Part shown: positions 28,965 to 37,681 of the stretch, piece by piece
Position numbering within the stretch: position 1 is the first letter of the stretch
Layout of the letters: each line of letters begins with the position of its first letter
Origin: an uncultured Pseudomonadota bacterium
GTDB lineage: Bacteria > Myxococcota_A > UBA796 > SXON01
Assembly (NCBI GenBank): GCA_903844155.1
Contig: CAIMSU010000252.1
Location: 1-44,710, forward strand
DNA: 44,710 bases
Direction: 5' to 3'
The notes under the pieces: generated by a model
The model's input: the letters and a program-made list of their open reading frames with translations, nothing else
Databases searched by the model: none
What the model was told of the DNA's origin: nothing
Position numbers and translations under genes: made by a program

Positions 28965-30572
28965 TCAGGGTTGGACGGGCGCGAGGACGCCACAGCAGAG
29001 CCACACCCCTCCGGAGGCGTCCTCCGCCACCGGTTCGCCGAAGGCCGCACGGGCGTTTTCGATGTTGATGCTGCCGAAATCGCCGAGCGCCACGACGAGC
29101 GTTCCCGGCGGAAGCTGCTTGAGGTTCGGCTCCTCGGGCCGGTCCGGGTTCGCCAGCAGCTTTCGCCCGTGCGCGCGCTGGTCGAAGTAGAGTTGTTGGG
29201 GATGGACGCCCGGTCCGGTCGCACCGACGACGGCGATGGGACCGGGCGGAAGGTCGGCAAGCAGGTCATAGACGGATGGCGTGGCGGACGACGTCCCCGG
29301 CAGAACGAGCGGTCCGGGGCCGAGGCAGGCGGCATCGGCGAGGGTGCCGAGGAGGGCGAGGGGGACGAGGAGGGGCCCGGCGACGGGGAAACGGCGCTGG
29401 ATGCGACGAATCCCGTGACCGGCGAGGAGCACGCAGCCGATCTGTCCGAGGATCCAGAGCCGCGCGTGGTGGTTGAACAACGACGCGAACGGCAGACGGT
29501 CGAGCGCATCCGCGACGGGATTGCCGCATGAAAGCGGCGTTCCTCCCAGCGACGGGTGCTGCCCGACCGACCACGCGGCCATCGCGACGACCGGCGCCGT
29601 CAGCGGTCCTGCGCCGACGGCCGCCAGCGCGAGGGTCGGGTAGCCGATCCAGACCGGGTGCTCGCGGACGAACGCGTCGCCGAGCGGTTGTTCGCCGCTG
29701 GGTGCCAGGAAACTCGCGACGTCGGCGGCGCGCCAGGGGTTCACGCGCCAGAGCGGCTCGACCTGTACGGCTGGCGTGCCTGACCTGTGCCCGACGCCGG
29801 AGAGTCGCGTGCGAAACGGCAACAACGCGGGCATCGCGATGACCGCGGCGAGGATGGCCGCGACGCCCAGCCGCTTCGCCGCCGCAACGCGTGCGGGCCC
29901 CCCCGCGAGTCGCCAGAGCCCGATCCCGACCGCCGTCGCTGCCCCGAACCACGCCAGGTAAAGCCCACACCACGCCAGCAGCCCGAGCAGAAACCCAGCC
30001 GCCAACGCCCGCCTCCCCGTCCCGGTCGCGTCCGTCGCCGACCACAGGAACGCGATCGCGAGGAGCAGCACGCCGACCGCCCCGTCCTCCGTCAGCCCGC
30101 TCCACAGCGACCCGCGCCAGATCGGCGACATCACGCAGCCAACCGCCACAAACGTCGGAGAGAGCTTCGTCGCCCGCCCGAGCGCCGCCCCGCCCATCGC
30201 CGCGAGCGCGATCCAGCCGATGACGAGGGTGTTCCAGGCGAACGTCAACGCTGGCGTCGCCAACGGTCGCTGCACCCCGCTCAGCCCACGTACGAAGCCA
30301 AACGGCAGCCCTCGGGAGAGGCCGTCGTCGACCACCGCAATTGCGCCGGCGATCCACGTCGGCAGCGGATCGATCACATGCCGGTCCTTCGTGCCCAGCG
30401 CCAGATCCGTCCCGGTCGGCCATGCGGGCCACTGCTCGGCGGTCCACGCTTGCACCCACGCGTGCCCGTAGGTCTCCGCGCGCGGCGACCCGACCAATTC
30501 CCCGCGTCCAATGGCCGGTCCCGCGAGCAGAAGCGCCAGCCCAAGCCCGAGCAGGACGTCTCGCCATCGCAT
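28965..30572 (-). CDS. Polytopic membrane protein, YfhO/GT-C-like
   Basis: The 535-residue protein has about ten hydrophobic segments from the N-terminus to about residue 420 and a final soluble domain of some 120 residues rich in Pro/Gly. The layout (many helices with a large first loop containing a WPAWPTGTDLALG stretch, and a C-terminal globular domain) recalls GT-C-fold or YfhO-like envelope proteins, but a catalytic Asp-Asp motif is not obvious. It diverges from the small membrane gene at 30643 (70-base gap) and lies 48 bases upstream of the minus-strand C39-like gene start region only in the sense of adjacency. The function is unknown. Confidence 0.55.
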   Translation of the reverse strand: MRWRDVLLGLGLALLLAGPAIGRGELVGSPRAETYGHAWVQAWTAEQWPAWPTGTDLALGTKDRHVIDPLPTWIAGAIAVVDDGLSRGLPFGFVRGLSGVQRPLATPALTFAWNTLVIGWIALAAMGGAALGRATKLSPTFVAVGCVMSPIWRGSLWSGLTEDGAVGVLLLAIAFLWSATDATGTGRRALAAGFLLGLLAWCGLYLAWFGAATAVGIGLWRLAGGPARVAAAKRLGVAAILAAVIAMPALLPFRTRLSGVGHRSGTPAVQVEPLWRVNPWRAADVASFLAPSGEQPLGDAFVREHPVWIGYPTLALAAVGAGPLTAPVVAMAAWSVGQHPSLGGTPLSCGNPVADALDRLPFASLFNHHARLWILGQIGCVLLAGHGIRRIQRRFPVAGPLLVPLALLGTLADAACLGPGPLVLPGTSSATPSVYDLLADLPPGPIAVVGATGPGVHPQQLYFDQRAHGRKLLANPDRPEEPNLKQLPPGTLVVALGDFGSINIENARAAFGEPVAEDASGGVWLCCGVLAPVQP

Positions 30573-30642
30573 CAACCGGTCGGTCACACCCTCGCCTATC
30601 CCTGCCGTACGCGCGGTCGTCGTGACGGGATTCCCGTCGCCG

Positions 30643-31011
30643 ATGAACGAGATCAAAACGCTGAGCTACATCTGGGGCGGCTTCGGCATCTTCCAGGTGG
30701 TCGTCGGCCTCCTCTTTGGCGTTTGCTTCGGGCTGTTCGGGTTCGTCCCGCTGCTCTCCGGCGACCGCGACGGCGCCATGGTAGGCGGCATCTTCATGAC
30801 GTTTGCCGTGGTGTTCACGGCGATGATCGTCCTGTTCGCCATCCCCAACATGATCGCTGCCTGGGGGCTGTCGAACAACCGACGGTGGGCGGGGATCCTC
30901 GCGTCCATCCTCTCGGTGTTCATGATCTTCAGCTTCCCGATCGGCACGATGATCGGGGGATACACGCTCTACATCCTGTACAAACCCGAAAATCAGGCTG
31001 CGCTCACCTGA
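30643..31011 (+). CDS. Small membrane protein of unknown function
   Basis: The 122-residue protein has three hydrophobic segments (about 10-32, 45-68 and 82-108) joined by short loops with DRDGA and SNNRRW. It matches the size of DUF-type three-helix membrane proteins with no known role. The ATG at 30643 is chosen over longer in-frame starts that run through the divergent gene. It converges with the sua5 gene (3 bases between stops). Confidence 0.65.
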   Translation: MNEIKTLSYIWGGFGIFQVVVGLLFGVCFGLFGFVPLLSGDRDGAMVGGIFMTFAVVFTAMIVLFAIPNMIAAWGLSNNRRWAGILASILSVFMIFSFPIGTMIGGYTLYILYKPENQAALT

Positions 31012-31014
31012 CCG

Positions 31015-31854
31015 TCATCGGTAAGCGGCGCGCCGCAGCCGGTCGTTGATGGCAACGCCGATGCCGACGGGCAGGGCCAGCTCGCAGACGATGGGGTCGA
31101 TGCCGACGTCATCGTGGCAGCGCAGGTCGTCGTACAAGCGGCGGGCGTGGTCGTCGGGTGGGCCGGCGGGCACGTGGGCGCCGGTAGTGCCGTTGGGGAC
31201 GAGGAGGACCGAGCCCCGCGGCGCATAATGGGCGTCCAACGTGCCGGGAGCGGCGATGGCTCCGCCGACCTCGACCGGGCCGAGGCTGTCGAGGAGGGTT
31301 TCGAGGGCGACGCCGCCTGGGCGCAGGAGGCGCGGGTGGCCGTCAAGGAGGGCGACGATGGTGCTCTCGACGCCAACGCGGCAGGGCCCGCCGTCGACCA
31401 CGGGCAGGTCGGGAAGCTCGACGAGGACGTGCTCAGCGCGGGTTGGGCTGACGCGTCCAAAGCGGTTGGCGCTGGGTGCGGCGAGGGGGCCGACGCCGGT
31501 GAGGATCGCGAGCGCAACGGGGTGATCGGGTACGCGCACGGCCAAGGTCGCGTGCCCGCCAGTGACTTCGCGGGGGACATCGCGGTTCGGCAGCACGATC
31601 GTCAACGGCCCGGGCCAGAGGCCGATCAGCGCGTCGGCGCGCGGATCCCAGCGGGTGTGCGCGCGCGCGGCGGCGACGTCGGCTACGTGCAGGATGAGCG
31701 GGTGCGTCGCCGGTCGGCCCTTGATCGCGAAGATCCGCGCCACCGCGGCCGGGTTCAGGCCGTCGGCCGCGAGCCCGTAGACCGTCTCCGTGGGGATCGC
31801 CACGACTTCGCCCGCGCGCAGGCGCTCGATCGCCTCGGGGACGGGGATTCGCAT
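31015..31854 (-). CDS. sua5: L-threonylcarbamoyladenylate synthase (Sua5/YrdC)
   Basis: The 279-residue cytosolic enzyme makes threonylcarbamoyl-AMP from threonine, bicarbonate and ATP for tRNA t6A modification. TETVYGLAADG, KGRPATHPL and AAPSANRFGRVSPT are the YrdC-domain signatures, and a C-terminal extension starting near PGTLDAHYAPR is the Sua5 domain, so this is the longer TsaC2/Sua5 form. The ATG at 31854 fits the family start MRIPVPEAIERL. It converges on the small membrane gene and diverges from the CrtC-like gene across 109 bases. Confidence 0.9.
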   Translation of the reverse strand: MRIPVPEAIERLRAGEVVAIPTETVYGLAADGLNPAAVARIFAIKGRPATHPLILHVADVAAARAHTRWDPRADALIGLWPGPLTIVLPNRDVPREVTGGHATLAVRVPDHPVALAILTGVGPLAAPSANRFGRVSPTRAEHVLVELPDLPVVDGGPCRVGVESTIVALLDGHPRLLRPGGVALETLLDSLGPVEVGGAIAAPGTLDAHYAPRGSVLLVPNGTTGAHVPAGPPDDHARRLYDDLRCHDDVGIDPIVCELALPVGIGVAINDRLRRAAYR

Positions 31855-31963
31855 GGGGGCGGGGTAACCGGTGTGGGCGGGCCACGGCTCTCCGGGGTTA
31901 TCCAAAACCGATGGTGCAACGTGGACCCCCGCTTCTCGCCAGAGCCGCCCCCGCGAGGGTTCG

Positions 31964-32980
31964 ATGAACGCGCCACGCTATGCGGGGCGACCCGGCCACG
32001 TTGAAAGCTGGTTCCTGCGCGCCAACCACCCGTCGCGCCCGCTCGCGGTCTGGATCAAGCTCACGATCCTCGCGCCCTTGCCCGGCCCGGCTGGAGCACC
32101 GCCGCCGGTCCTGGAGACCTGGCTTGTCTACTTCGACGGCGAGAATGGCACGACCTTCGCCCACAAGGACACGCACCCGCTCGACCGGACCTCGCTCGCC
32201 AGTCCGGATGCCAGCGCCGACGTGGTCTTGTCCGCTGGCCGCTTCGTCCTTGATCTGAAGGCCGGGACCGTCCGGGGCGCTGCGGGGGCTGGGAGCTTCG
32301 ACCTTCAGTTCTCGCCCGTCGCCGGCAGCGTCGCCCGTCCCCTCTGCCTCCTGCCCTACGACTGGATGCTGCGGTCGCCGTTCCCGAAGTCCAAGCTGCT
32401 CACCCCGCTCCCAGCGTTGATGTTTTCGGGCGCGCTCACCATCGGCGGGGCAACGGTGGCGGTCGACGGATGGTCGGGGATGGAGGGGCACAACTGGGGC
32501 AAGGAGCACGCTTTTGAGTACGTCTGGGGGCAGTGCGTGTTCCCCGAGTCGGTCGACCCGGGGGGCGCCGGCCCGGCCGTCGTGGTCGAGGCGTTCAGCG
32601 CGCGCGTGCGTGTCGGCGGCATGCTCACGCCTCGCCTCTCCGCGTTGGTGGTTCGGCGAGGCGACGAGGAGCACCGGTTTGACAGCCTGGTTGACGTCTG
32701 GCGGCAGGAGGCGACCGTCAACGATGTCCGCTGGACGCTGCGAATGCGCGGTCCCGCGGGCGAGGTGCGGTTGCGCGTGGACGGCACGGGGCGCCCGATG
32801 GTCTGCCTCGGGTACCGGAACCCGGACGGGCGGCTGGCCTACTGCCGCAACAGCAAGCTCGCTGACACGCTCGTCGAGGTGCGGCCTGCCCGATCAACGC
32901 CATTCCACGCGAGCAGCGCCCACGGCGGCGCGCTGGAGCTGTTGGGGGCGGACGCCGATCCGGCGCTCCCGGTGGTGTAG
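31964..32980 (+). CDS. CrtC/tocopherol-cyclase-like protein
   Basis: The 338-residue protein resembles the lipocalin-like fold of hydroxyneurosporene synthase (CrtC) and plant tocopherol cyclase: ESWFLRAN near the N-terminus, PYDWML, GMEGHNWGKEHAFEYVWGQC in the centre and CLGYRNPDGRLAYCRNSKLAD near the end. No signal peptide is seen. CrtC hydrates carotenoids, but no other carotenoid gene is present, so the substrate here is unknown and a general AttH-like function is equally possible. The ATG at 31964 follows a GCGAGGG at about 5 bases. It precedes the aldehyde dehydrogenase gene by 74 bases. Confidence 0.65.
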   Translation: MNAPRYAGRPGHVESWFLRANHPSRPLAVWIKLTILAPLPGPAGAPPPVLETWLVYFDGENGTTFAHKDTHPLDRTSLASPDASADVVLSAGRFVLDLKAGTVRGAAGAGSFDLQFSPVAGSVARPLCLLPYDWMLRSPFPKSKLLTPLPALMFSGALTIGGATVAVDGWSGMEGHNWGKEHAFEYVWGQCVFPESVDPGGAGPAVVVEAFSARVRVGGMLTPRLSALVVRRGDEEHRFDSLVDVWRQEATVNDVRWTLRMRGPAGEVRLRVDGTGRPMVCLGYRNPDGRLAYCRNSKLADTLVEVRPARSTPFHASSAHGGALELLGADADPALPVV

Positions 32981-33054
32981 GCAGGGGGTGTGGGGCGAGG
33001 TGGGCACGCCCACGTTCCGACCCCGGGTTAGGCCCGACCGCCCCTGGAGCCCCG

Positions 33055-34614
33055 ATGATCCGCCTTGAGAGCTACGTGTCCGGTCGCTGGCAGCCTGGAG
33101 CCGGACGGTTGACGACCCTCGTGAACCCGGCGAACGAAGCGGCGATCGCGGAGGCCTCCAGCGAAGGCGTGGATTTTGGCGCGGCGCTGGCGTACGGGCG
33201 GGCGGCGGGTGCGGCGTTGCGTGCGCTCACGTTTGCCGAGCGCGCGGGCCTGCTCAAGGCGATGGCGAAGGTGCTGCACGCCAACCGCGAGGAATTGTTG
33301 GACCTCGCGCAGACGAACGGCGGAAACACCCGGGGCGACGCCAAGTTTGACGTCGACGGCGCGATCGGCACGCTGTCCGCCTACGCCGTGACCGGGGATG
33401 CCATGGCCGCCCGGCTCGGGGACCGGAAGTTCCTCCTCGACGGCGACTTCATCCAGCTCGCGCGAAATCCCCGCTTTGTCGGCCAGCACATCCGCTCCAC
33501 GCGCCACGGCGTTGCCGTGCACATCAACGCGTTCAACTTTCCGGCCTGGGGCACGTACGAGAAGGTCGCCGTCGCGTTCCTCGCGGGGGTGCCGGTCATC
33601 ACGAAGCCGGCCACGGCCACCGCGGTGGTCACGTGGCGGTCGGTCCAATTGCTCGTCCAAAGCGGGTGTCTACCGGCTGGCGCGCTGCAGCTCATCTGCG
33701 GGAGCACAGGGGAGCTGCTGTCCCGGCTCGGGCCGCAGGACCACCTCGCGTTCACCGGATCCAACGCGACGGGCGCGGCGCTGCGAAACACGGCGGGCTT
33801 CGCCGAAAACGGCGTGCGCGTGACCGTCGAGGCGGACTCGCTCAACGCGGCGGTCTGCGGGCCGGACGTGGAGGTCGGCGGCGATGTGTGGAGCACGATG
33901 CTCCGGAATGTCGTGCAGGACATGACGCAGAAGACGGGACAGAAGTGCACGGCCGTTCGCCGTGTGTTCCTGCCGGCCGACAAGGCGGAAGCCTTTGAAG
34001 AAGCGCTCGTGGACGCGCTCTCCGGGGTGGTCGTGGGCGATCCGACGACGGATGGGGTGACGATGGGGCCGGTCTCCACGGCCGCGCAGCTCCGGGATGC
34101 GCGGGCGGGGATCGCGGCGTTGGCGGAAGGCAATCGCGTTGCTCTCGGCGGTGCGGCGCCGGTCGACGGCGTCAACGCGCCGGCTGGGAAGGGCTACTAC
34201 GTCCGTCCAACCGTCATTTCAGGCGCCAACGCACGCACGCACGATCTGGAGGTCTTCGGGCCCTGCGTCTCGTTGCTGGCGTACGATGGGACGGCTGCGG
34301 GCGCGGCGAAGGGCATCGGGCAGGGTCAGGGCAGCCTCGTCTCCAGCTTCTACGCTGATGATCGCGGGTGGATCGGCGATGTCGTCGCCGGCGCTGCGCC
34401 CTGGCTTGGGCGCATGCAGATCTGCGGGTCGAAGATCGCGGACATGGCGACGCCGCCGGGGATGGTGTTGCCGTCGATGTTGCACGGCGGGCCGGGACGC
34501 GCGGGCGGGGGCGAGGAATTGGGCGGCGAACGCGGCTTGTTGTTCTACATGCAGCGGACGGCGGTGGCGGGCGACCGGGTCGTGCTCGGCAAGGTGTTCG
34601 GGACGGGCGAATAG
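33055..34614 (+). CDS. PaaZ/BoxD-type CoA-linked semialdehyde dehydrogenase
   Basis: The 519-residue cytosolic protein matches the N-terminal aldehyde dehydrogenase domain of PaaZ throughout (VAVHINAFNFP, FTGSNATG, EADSLN with Glu259, KTGQKCTAVRR with Cys298, GPGRAGGGEELGG near the C-terminus). It has no C-terminal MaoC hydratase domain, so it resembles BoxD, the stand-alone dehydrogenase of aerobic benzoate degradation. The likely reaction is NADP-dependent oxidation of a CoA-thioester semialdehyde from aromatic-ring cleavage. No paaABC or box genes are near. GGAG six bases upstream supports the ATG. The stop codon abuts the hisS start (TAG-ATG). Confidence 0.85.
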   Translation: MIRLESYVSGRWQPGAGRLTTLVNPANEAAIAEASSEGVDFGAALAYGRAAGAALRALTFAERAGLLKAMAKVLHANREELLDLAQTNGGNTRGDAKFDVDGAIGTLSAYAVTGDAMAARLGDRKFLLDGDFIQLARNPRFVGQHIRSTRHGVAVHINAFNFPAWGTYEKVAVAFLAGVPVITKPATATAVVTWRSVQLLVQSGCLPAGALQLICGSTGELLSRLGPQDHLAFTGSNATGAALRNTAGFAENGVRVTVEADSLNAAVCGPDVEVGGDVWSTMLRNVVQDMTQKTGQKCTAVRRVFLPADKAEAFEEALVDALSGVVVGDPTTDGVTMGPVSTAAQLRDARAGIAALAEGNRVALGGAAPVDGVNAPAGKGYYVRPTVISGANARTHDLEVFGPCVSLLAYDGTAAGAAKGIGQGQGSLVSSFYADDRGWIGDVVAGAAPWLGRMQICGSKIADMATPPGMVLPSMLHGGPGRAGGGEELGGERGLLFYMQRTAVAGDRVVLGKVFGTGE

Positions 34615-35928
34615 ATGGCGACGAACGCGGTTTTCGCAGCGAAGGGCACCCGTGACCTGCTCCCTGAGGCCATGCACCGCCGCCTCGCGGTCATCCAGAC
34701 CCTGCGCAGCGTCTACGCGATGTTCGGCTTTGAACCACTTGAAACGCCGGCGATGGAGCGGATCGAGACGTTGACCGGCAAGTACGGCGAGGAGGGCAAC
34801 CAGCTCATCTTCAAGATCCTCGAGCGCGGCGAGGGTGGGAGGGAGGGCAAGGCCGATCTCGCGCTGCGCTACGACCTCACCGTTCCGCTGGCACGTGTGG
34901 TGGCGATGAACCCGGCGTTGCCCCTGCCCTTCAAGCGCTACCAGATCCAGCCCGTCTGGCGCGCCGATCGCCCGGCCAAGGGGCGATTCCGAGAGTTCTA
35001 CCAGTGCGACGGCGACATTGTCGGGTCGACGTCGTTGCTCTGCGACGCCGAGTGCATCGCGATGGCGCACATGGCGCTGGAAAAGCTTGGTTTCAAGGAT
35101 TTTGTCGTCCACATCAACCACCGCGCGCTGCTGACAGCCATCGTCGCGGCCGCGGGCGTGCCCGAGCGGGAGACGGAGGTGCTCGTCGCCATCGACAAGC
35201 TCGACAAGATCGGCGTCGCCGGGGTCACGAAGGAGCTCTCGGAGCGCGGGATCGCGGCGGACGTCGTCGACCGGCTGTGGGCGATCCTGGCCAGCCCCGC
35301 GGACCTCGACGCCGTGTTCGCGGCTGTCGGCCAGCAGGCACATGCCGCAGTCGCCGATCTGCACGCTTTGTTCGCCCATCTTCGGTCGCTCGGCGCTACC
35401 CGCGTGGTGTTCGACGCCACCCTCGCGCGGGGCCTTGGGTACTACACGGGCGCGGTCTACGAGGTGAAGCTCACCGGCGTCGACGGGCAGGGTGCGGGCG
35501 TGGGGACGGTCGCGGCGGGCGGGCGATACGACGGGTTGATCGGGATGTTCTCGGGGAGGAAGGTGCCCGCGGTCGGCATCTCCATCGGGCTGGAGCGCAT
35601 CCTGACCGTGATGGAGGAGCGCGGGATGCTCGCCGGCAAGGGGACGCCGGTGCGGGCTTTGGTCACGCTCTTCTCGGCGGAGACCGTAGCGGCGTCGCTG
35701 GAGCTGGCGGCGGGGATGCGGGCGGCGGGTGTCGCGGTCGAGGTCTGGCTGGGAGAGCCGGGTAGCCTCGGAAAACAGTTCCGGTATGCTGATCAGCGTG
35801 GGATCCCCTACGCGCTCGTGCTTGGCCCTGACGAGGTCGCGGCAGGCAACGTCGCGGTGAAGAAGCTCGCCACCGGCGACCAGCACGTGATCGCGCGGAA
35901 TGGGGTCGCGGAGCGGATCAGGCCGTAG
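34615..35928 (+). CDS. hisS: Histidyl-tRNA synthetase
   Basis: The 437-residue class II synthetase charges tRNA(His). The N-terminal GTRDLLP motif, DLTVPLAR, the motif-2 region KRYQIQPVWRADRPAKGRFREFYQCD, the histidine A-site RGLGYYTGAVYE and GGRYDGLI are all present; the C-terminal anticodon domain begins near residue 345. The length is normal. The start codon directly abuts the dehydrogenase stop, so the two are co-transcribed despite unrelated roles. Confidence 0.95.
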   Translation: MATNAVFAAKGTRDLLPEAMHRRLAVIQTLRSVYAMFGFEPLETPAMERIETLTGKYGEEGNQLIFKILERGEGGREGKADLALRYDLTVPLARVVAMNPALPLPFKRYQIQPVWRADRPAKGRFREFYQCDGDIVGSTSLLCDAECIAMAHMALEKLGFKDFVVHINHRALLTAIVAAAGVPERETEVLVAIDKLDKIGVAGVTKELSERGIAADVVDRLWAILASPADLDAVFAAVGQQAHAAVADLHALFAHLRSLGATRVVFDATLARGLGYYTGAVYEVKLTGVDGQGAGVGTVAAGGRYDGLIGMFSGRKVPAVGISIGLERILTVMEERGMLAGKGTPVRALVTLFSAETVAASLELAAGMRAAGVAVEVWLGEPGSLGKQFRYADQRGIPYALVLGPDEVAAGNVAVKKLATGDQHVIARNGVAERIRP

Positions 35929-36009
35929 GCAGCCTGGGGTCGGCCGAGCGACGGACGGCTGGCGTCGCCGTTCAGCGCGTGCTTAGGCTTCCGTCCCCAC
36001 GGAGCCTCT

Positions 36010-36462
36010 TTGTCCAGCCACACCGCCCGAGTCACCTGGTCCCCCGCCGTCCAGGGTGCAGAGCCGCCGCCTTTCACCTATGAAACCTACTCCCGCGACC
36101 ATCGCGTCGCGTACGGCACCGGCTCTTCCACCGCGCTGTCGGCGGCCCCCGAGTACCGTGGCAACCCAGCATTGCCGAACCCCGAGGAGCTGCTCGTCGC
36201 CGCCCTCTCAAGCTGTCACATGCTCACCTTCCTCGCCATCGCCGTCCGCAAAGGCCTGACCGTCACCTCCTATGTGGACGACGCCGTCGGCACCCTCGCC
36301 AAGGACGAGAGCGGTGTCCTCTGCGTCACCGACGTCGCCCTCCGGCCCGTCGTCGGGTTCGCGGCCGAGGTCGACGGCGAGACCCTCGCGCGGCTGCACG
36401 CATCAGCCCATCGCGGCTGCTTCATCGCCAACTCGGTGAAGACGAAGGTCACCGTCGCCTGA
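36010..36462 (+). CDS. OsmC/Ohr-family peroxiredoxin
   Basis: The 150-residue cytosolic protein is an OsmC-family thiol peroxidase that would reduce organic hydroperoxides. The reactive Cys69 lies in SSCHMLTFL and the second Cys137 in HRGCFIANS; Glu60 of PEELLVAAL precedes the first. The start is a TTG with GGAG (36001-36004) five bases upstream, so TTG initiation is credible; no ATG fits. It converges with dnaJ across 20 bases. Confidence 0.88.
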   Translation: MSSHTARVTWSPAVQGAEPPPFTYETYSRDHRVAYGTGSSTALSAAPEYRGNPALPNPEELLVAALSSCHMLTFLAIAVRKGLTVTSYVDDAVGTLAKDESGVLCVTDVALRPVVGFAAEVDGETLARLHASAHRGCFIANSVKTKVTVA

Positions 36463-36467
36463 CCATC

Positions 36468-36483
36468 GGGGCACTGCGGCCCC
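36468..36483. terminator. Short hairpin between osmC and dnaJ
   Basis: GGGGC (36468-36472) pairs with GCCCC (36479-36483) in the 20-bp gap between convergent genes. It has no U-tract and overlaps the dnaJ stop, so termination is only possible. Confidence 0.3.
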
Positions 36484-37598
36484 TAAAGCGACCAGCCCTC
36501 GCGCGCGTCCTTCCCGGCGTCGAGCTGCTTTGCCAGCTCCAACGCTGCATCCCGCCCTTCGTCCGCCACCTTCGGCAGGACTGGTCGGACGATGAGGTAG
36601 AGGTCGCCACCGTCCACGCCCTTGCCCCGAACGCGCAGGCGCTGCCCGTTGCCCGTGCCGGGCGGCAGGGGGAAGCGGATCTTTCCGCCCATGGGCATGG
36701 GGATGTCGACGGGTCCGCCGCCGATCGCCTCGGTCAGCGAGACCGGGAGGTCCATCTCGAGGTCGTCGTCTTTGCGACGGAGGAAGGGGTGCTCGGTGAT
36801 GCGGACGGTCAGCAGCAGATCGCCGGCTGGGGCCTTGTCCTGCCCCTCGGCCCCTTGCCCGCGCAACCTGAGCACCTTGCCGTCGCCGACGCCGACGGGG
36901 AGCTGAACCTGGATGGTCTGGCGCTCGCGGACGCGGCCCGTGCTCCCGCAAACGGCGCATTCCTCCTCGAACACCTCGCCGGACCCGCCGCACTCGTTGC
37001 AGGCCACGGCCATGTTCTGGCCCATCGCCCGCACCTGCCGTCGCCCGGTGCCCTTGCAGCCGCTGCAGGCGCGCTCGCCGGTGCCGCCCTTCCCATTGCA
37101 GGCCTTGCAGTTGGTGGGGCGCAGGATGCTGACGGGCAGCGGCTTTCCGCGGAGCGCGTCGAGCAAGGGCACCTCCACATCCCCCTCGATGTCGGCCCCC
37201 CGACTCGGGCGACGGGCCTGAGCGCCGGCGCCGCCGAAGCCGCCCCCGCCGAACCCTCCGCCGCCAAAGCCGCGAAGGATGTCGTCGATGTTCACGCCGC
37301 CCCCGAACCCGCCGGCCCCGGGCGGGGGCATGCCGCCGCGGGCCTTCCACGCGCGGGCCTGATCGGCGTCAAAACCGCTGCGGAGCGAGTCTTCGCCAAA
37401 CTCGTCGTACAGCGCGCGGCGTTGCTCGTCGCCGAGGACCTCGTGCGCGGCGGAGACCTCCTTGAAGCGGGTCTCCGCGCCCGCTTCCTTGTTGCGGTCG
37501 GGGTGGAATTTCTGGGCGAGCGTGCGGAAGGCCTTCTTGATCTGGGCTTGATCCGCGGTCTTCGGCACGCCGAGCGCGGCGTAGAGGTCGAGGGGCAT
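36483..37598 (-). CDS. dnaJ: DnaJ chaperone, type I
   Basis: The 371-residue co-chaperone stimulates DnaK ATPase. It has a J domain with HPD at 32-34, a Gly/Phe-rich linker (about 80-135), a zinc domain with four CXXC units (CKACNGKG, CSGCKGTG, CNECGGSG, CAVCGSTG), and the C-terminal substrate domain. No dnaK or grpE is adjacent. The ATG at 37598 starts the MPLDLYAALG block of the J domain; a longer start at 37661 is rejected. It diverges from the TonB_C-like gene across 83 bases. Confidence 0.94.
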   Translation of the reverse strand: MPLDLYAALGVPKTADQAQIKKAFRTLAQKFHPDRNKEAGAETRFKEVSAAHEVLGDEQRRALYDEFGEDSLRSGFDADQARAWKARGGMPPPGAGGFGGGVNIDDILRGFGGGGFGGGGFGGAGAQARRPSRGADIEGDVEVPLLDALRGKPLPVSILRPTNCKACNGKGGTGERACSGCKGTGRRQVRAMGQNMAVACNECGGSGEVFEEECAVCGSTGRVRERQTIQVQLPVGVGDGKVLRLRGQGAEGQDKAPAGDLLLTVRITEHPFLRRKDDDLEMDLPVSLTEAIGGGPVDIPMPMGGKIRFPLPPGTGNGQRLRVRGKGVDGGDLYLIVRPVLPKVADEGRDAALELAKQLDAGKDAREGWSL

Positions 37599-37681
37599 GG
37601 GGGCTCTGTGGGGGCTGGACGCAACGTAGGCGCGCGCCGGGTCCGCGTAAACCCGCCGCATGAAGTCGTTACGTCGCCCCG

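Noticed and set aside
30511-30642. Longer start for the small membrane protein
   Set aside because: The extension is Ser/Arg/Pro-rich sequence lying over the divergent gene; the ATG at 30643 gives a compact three-helix protein.
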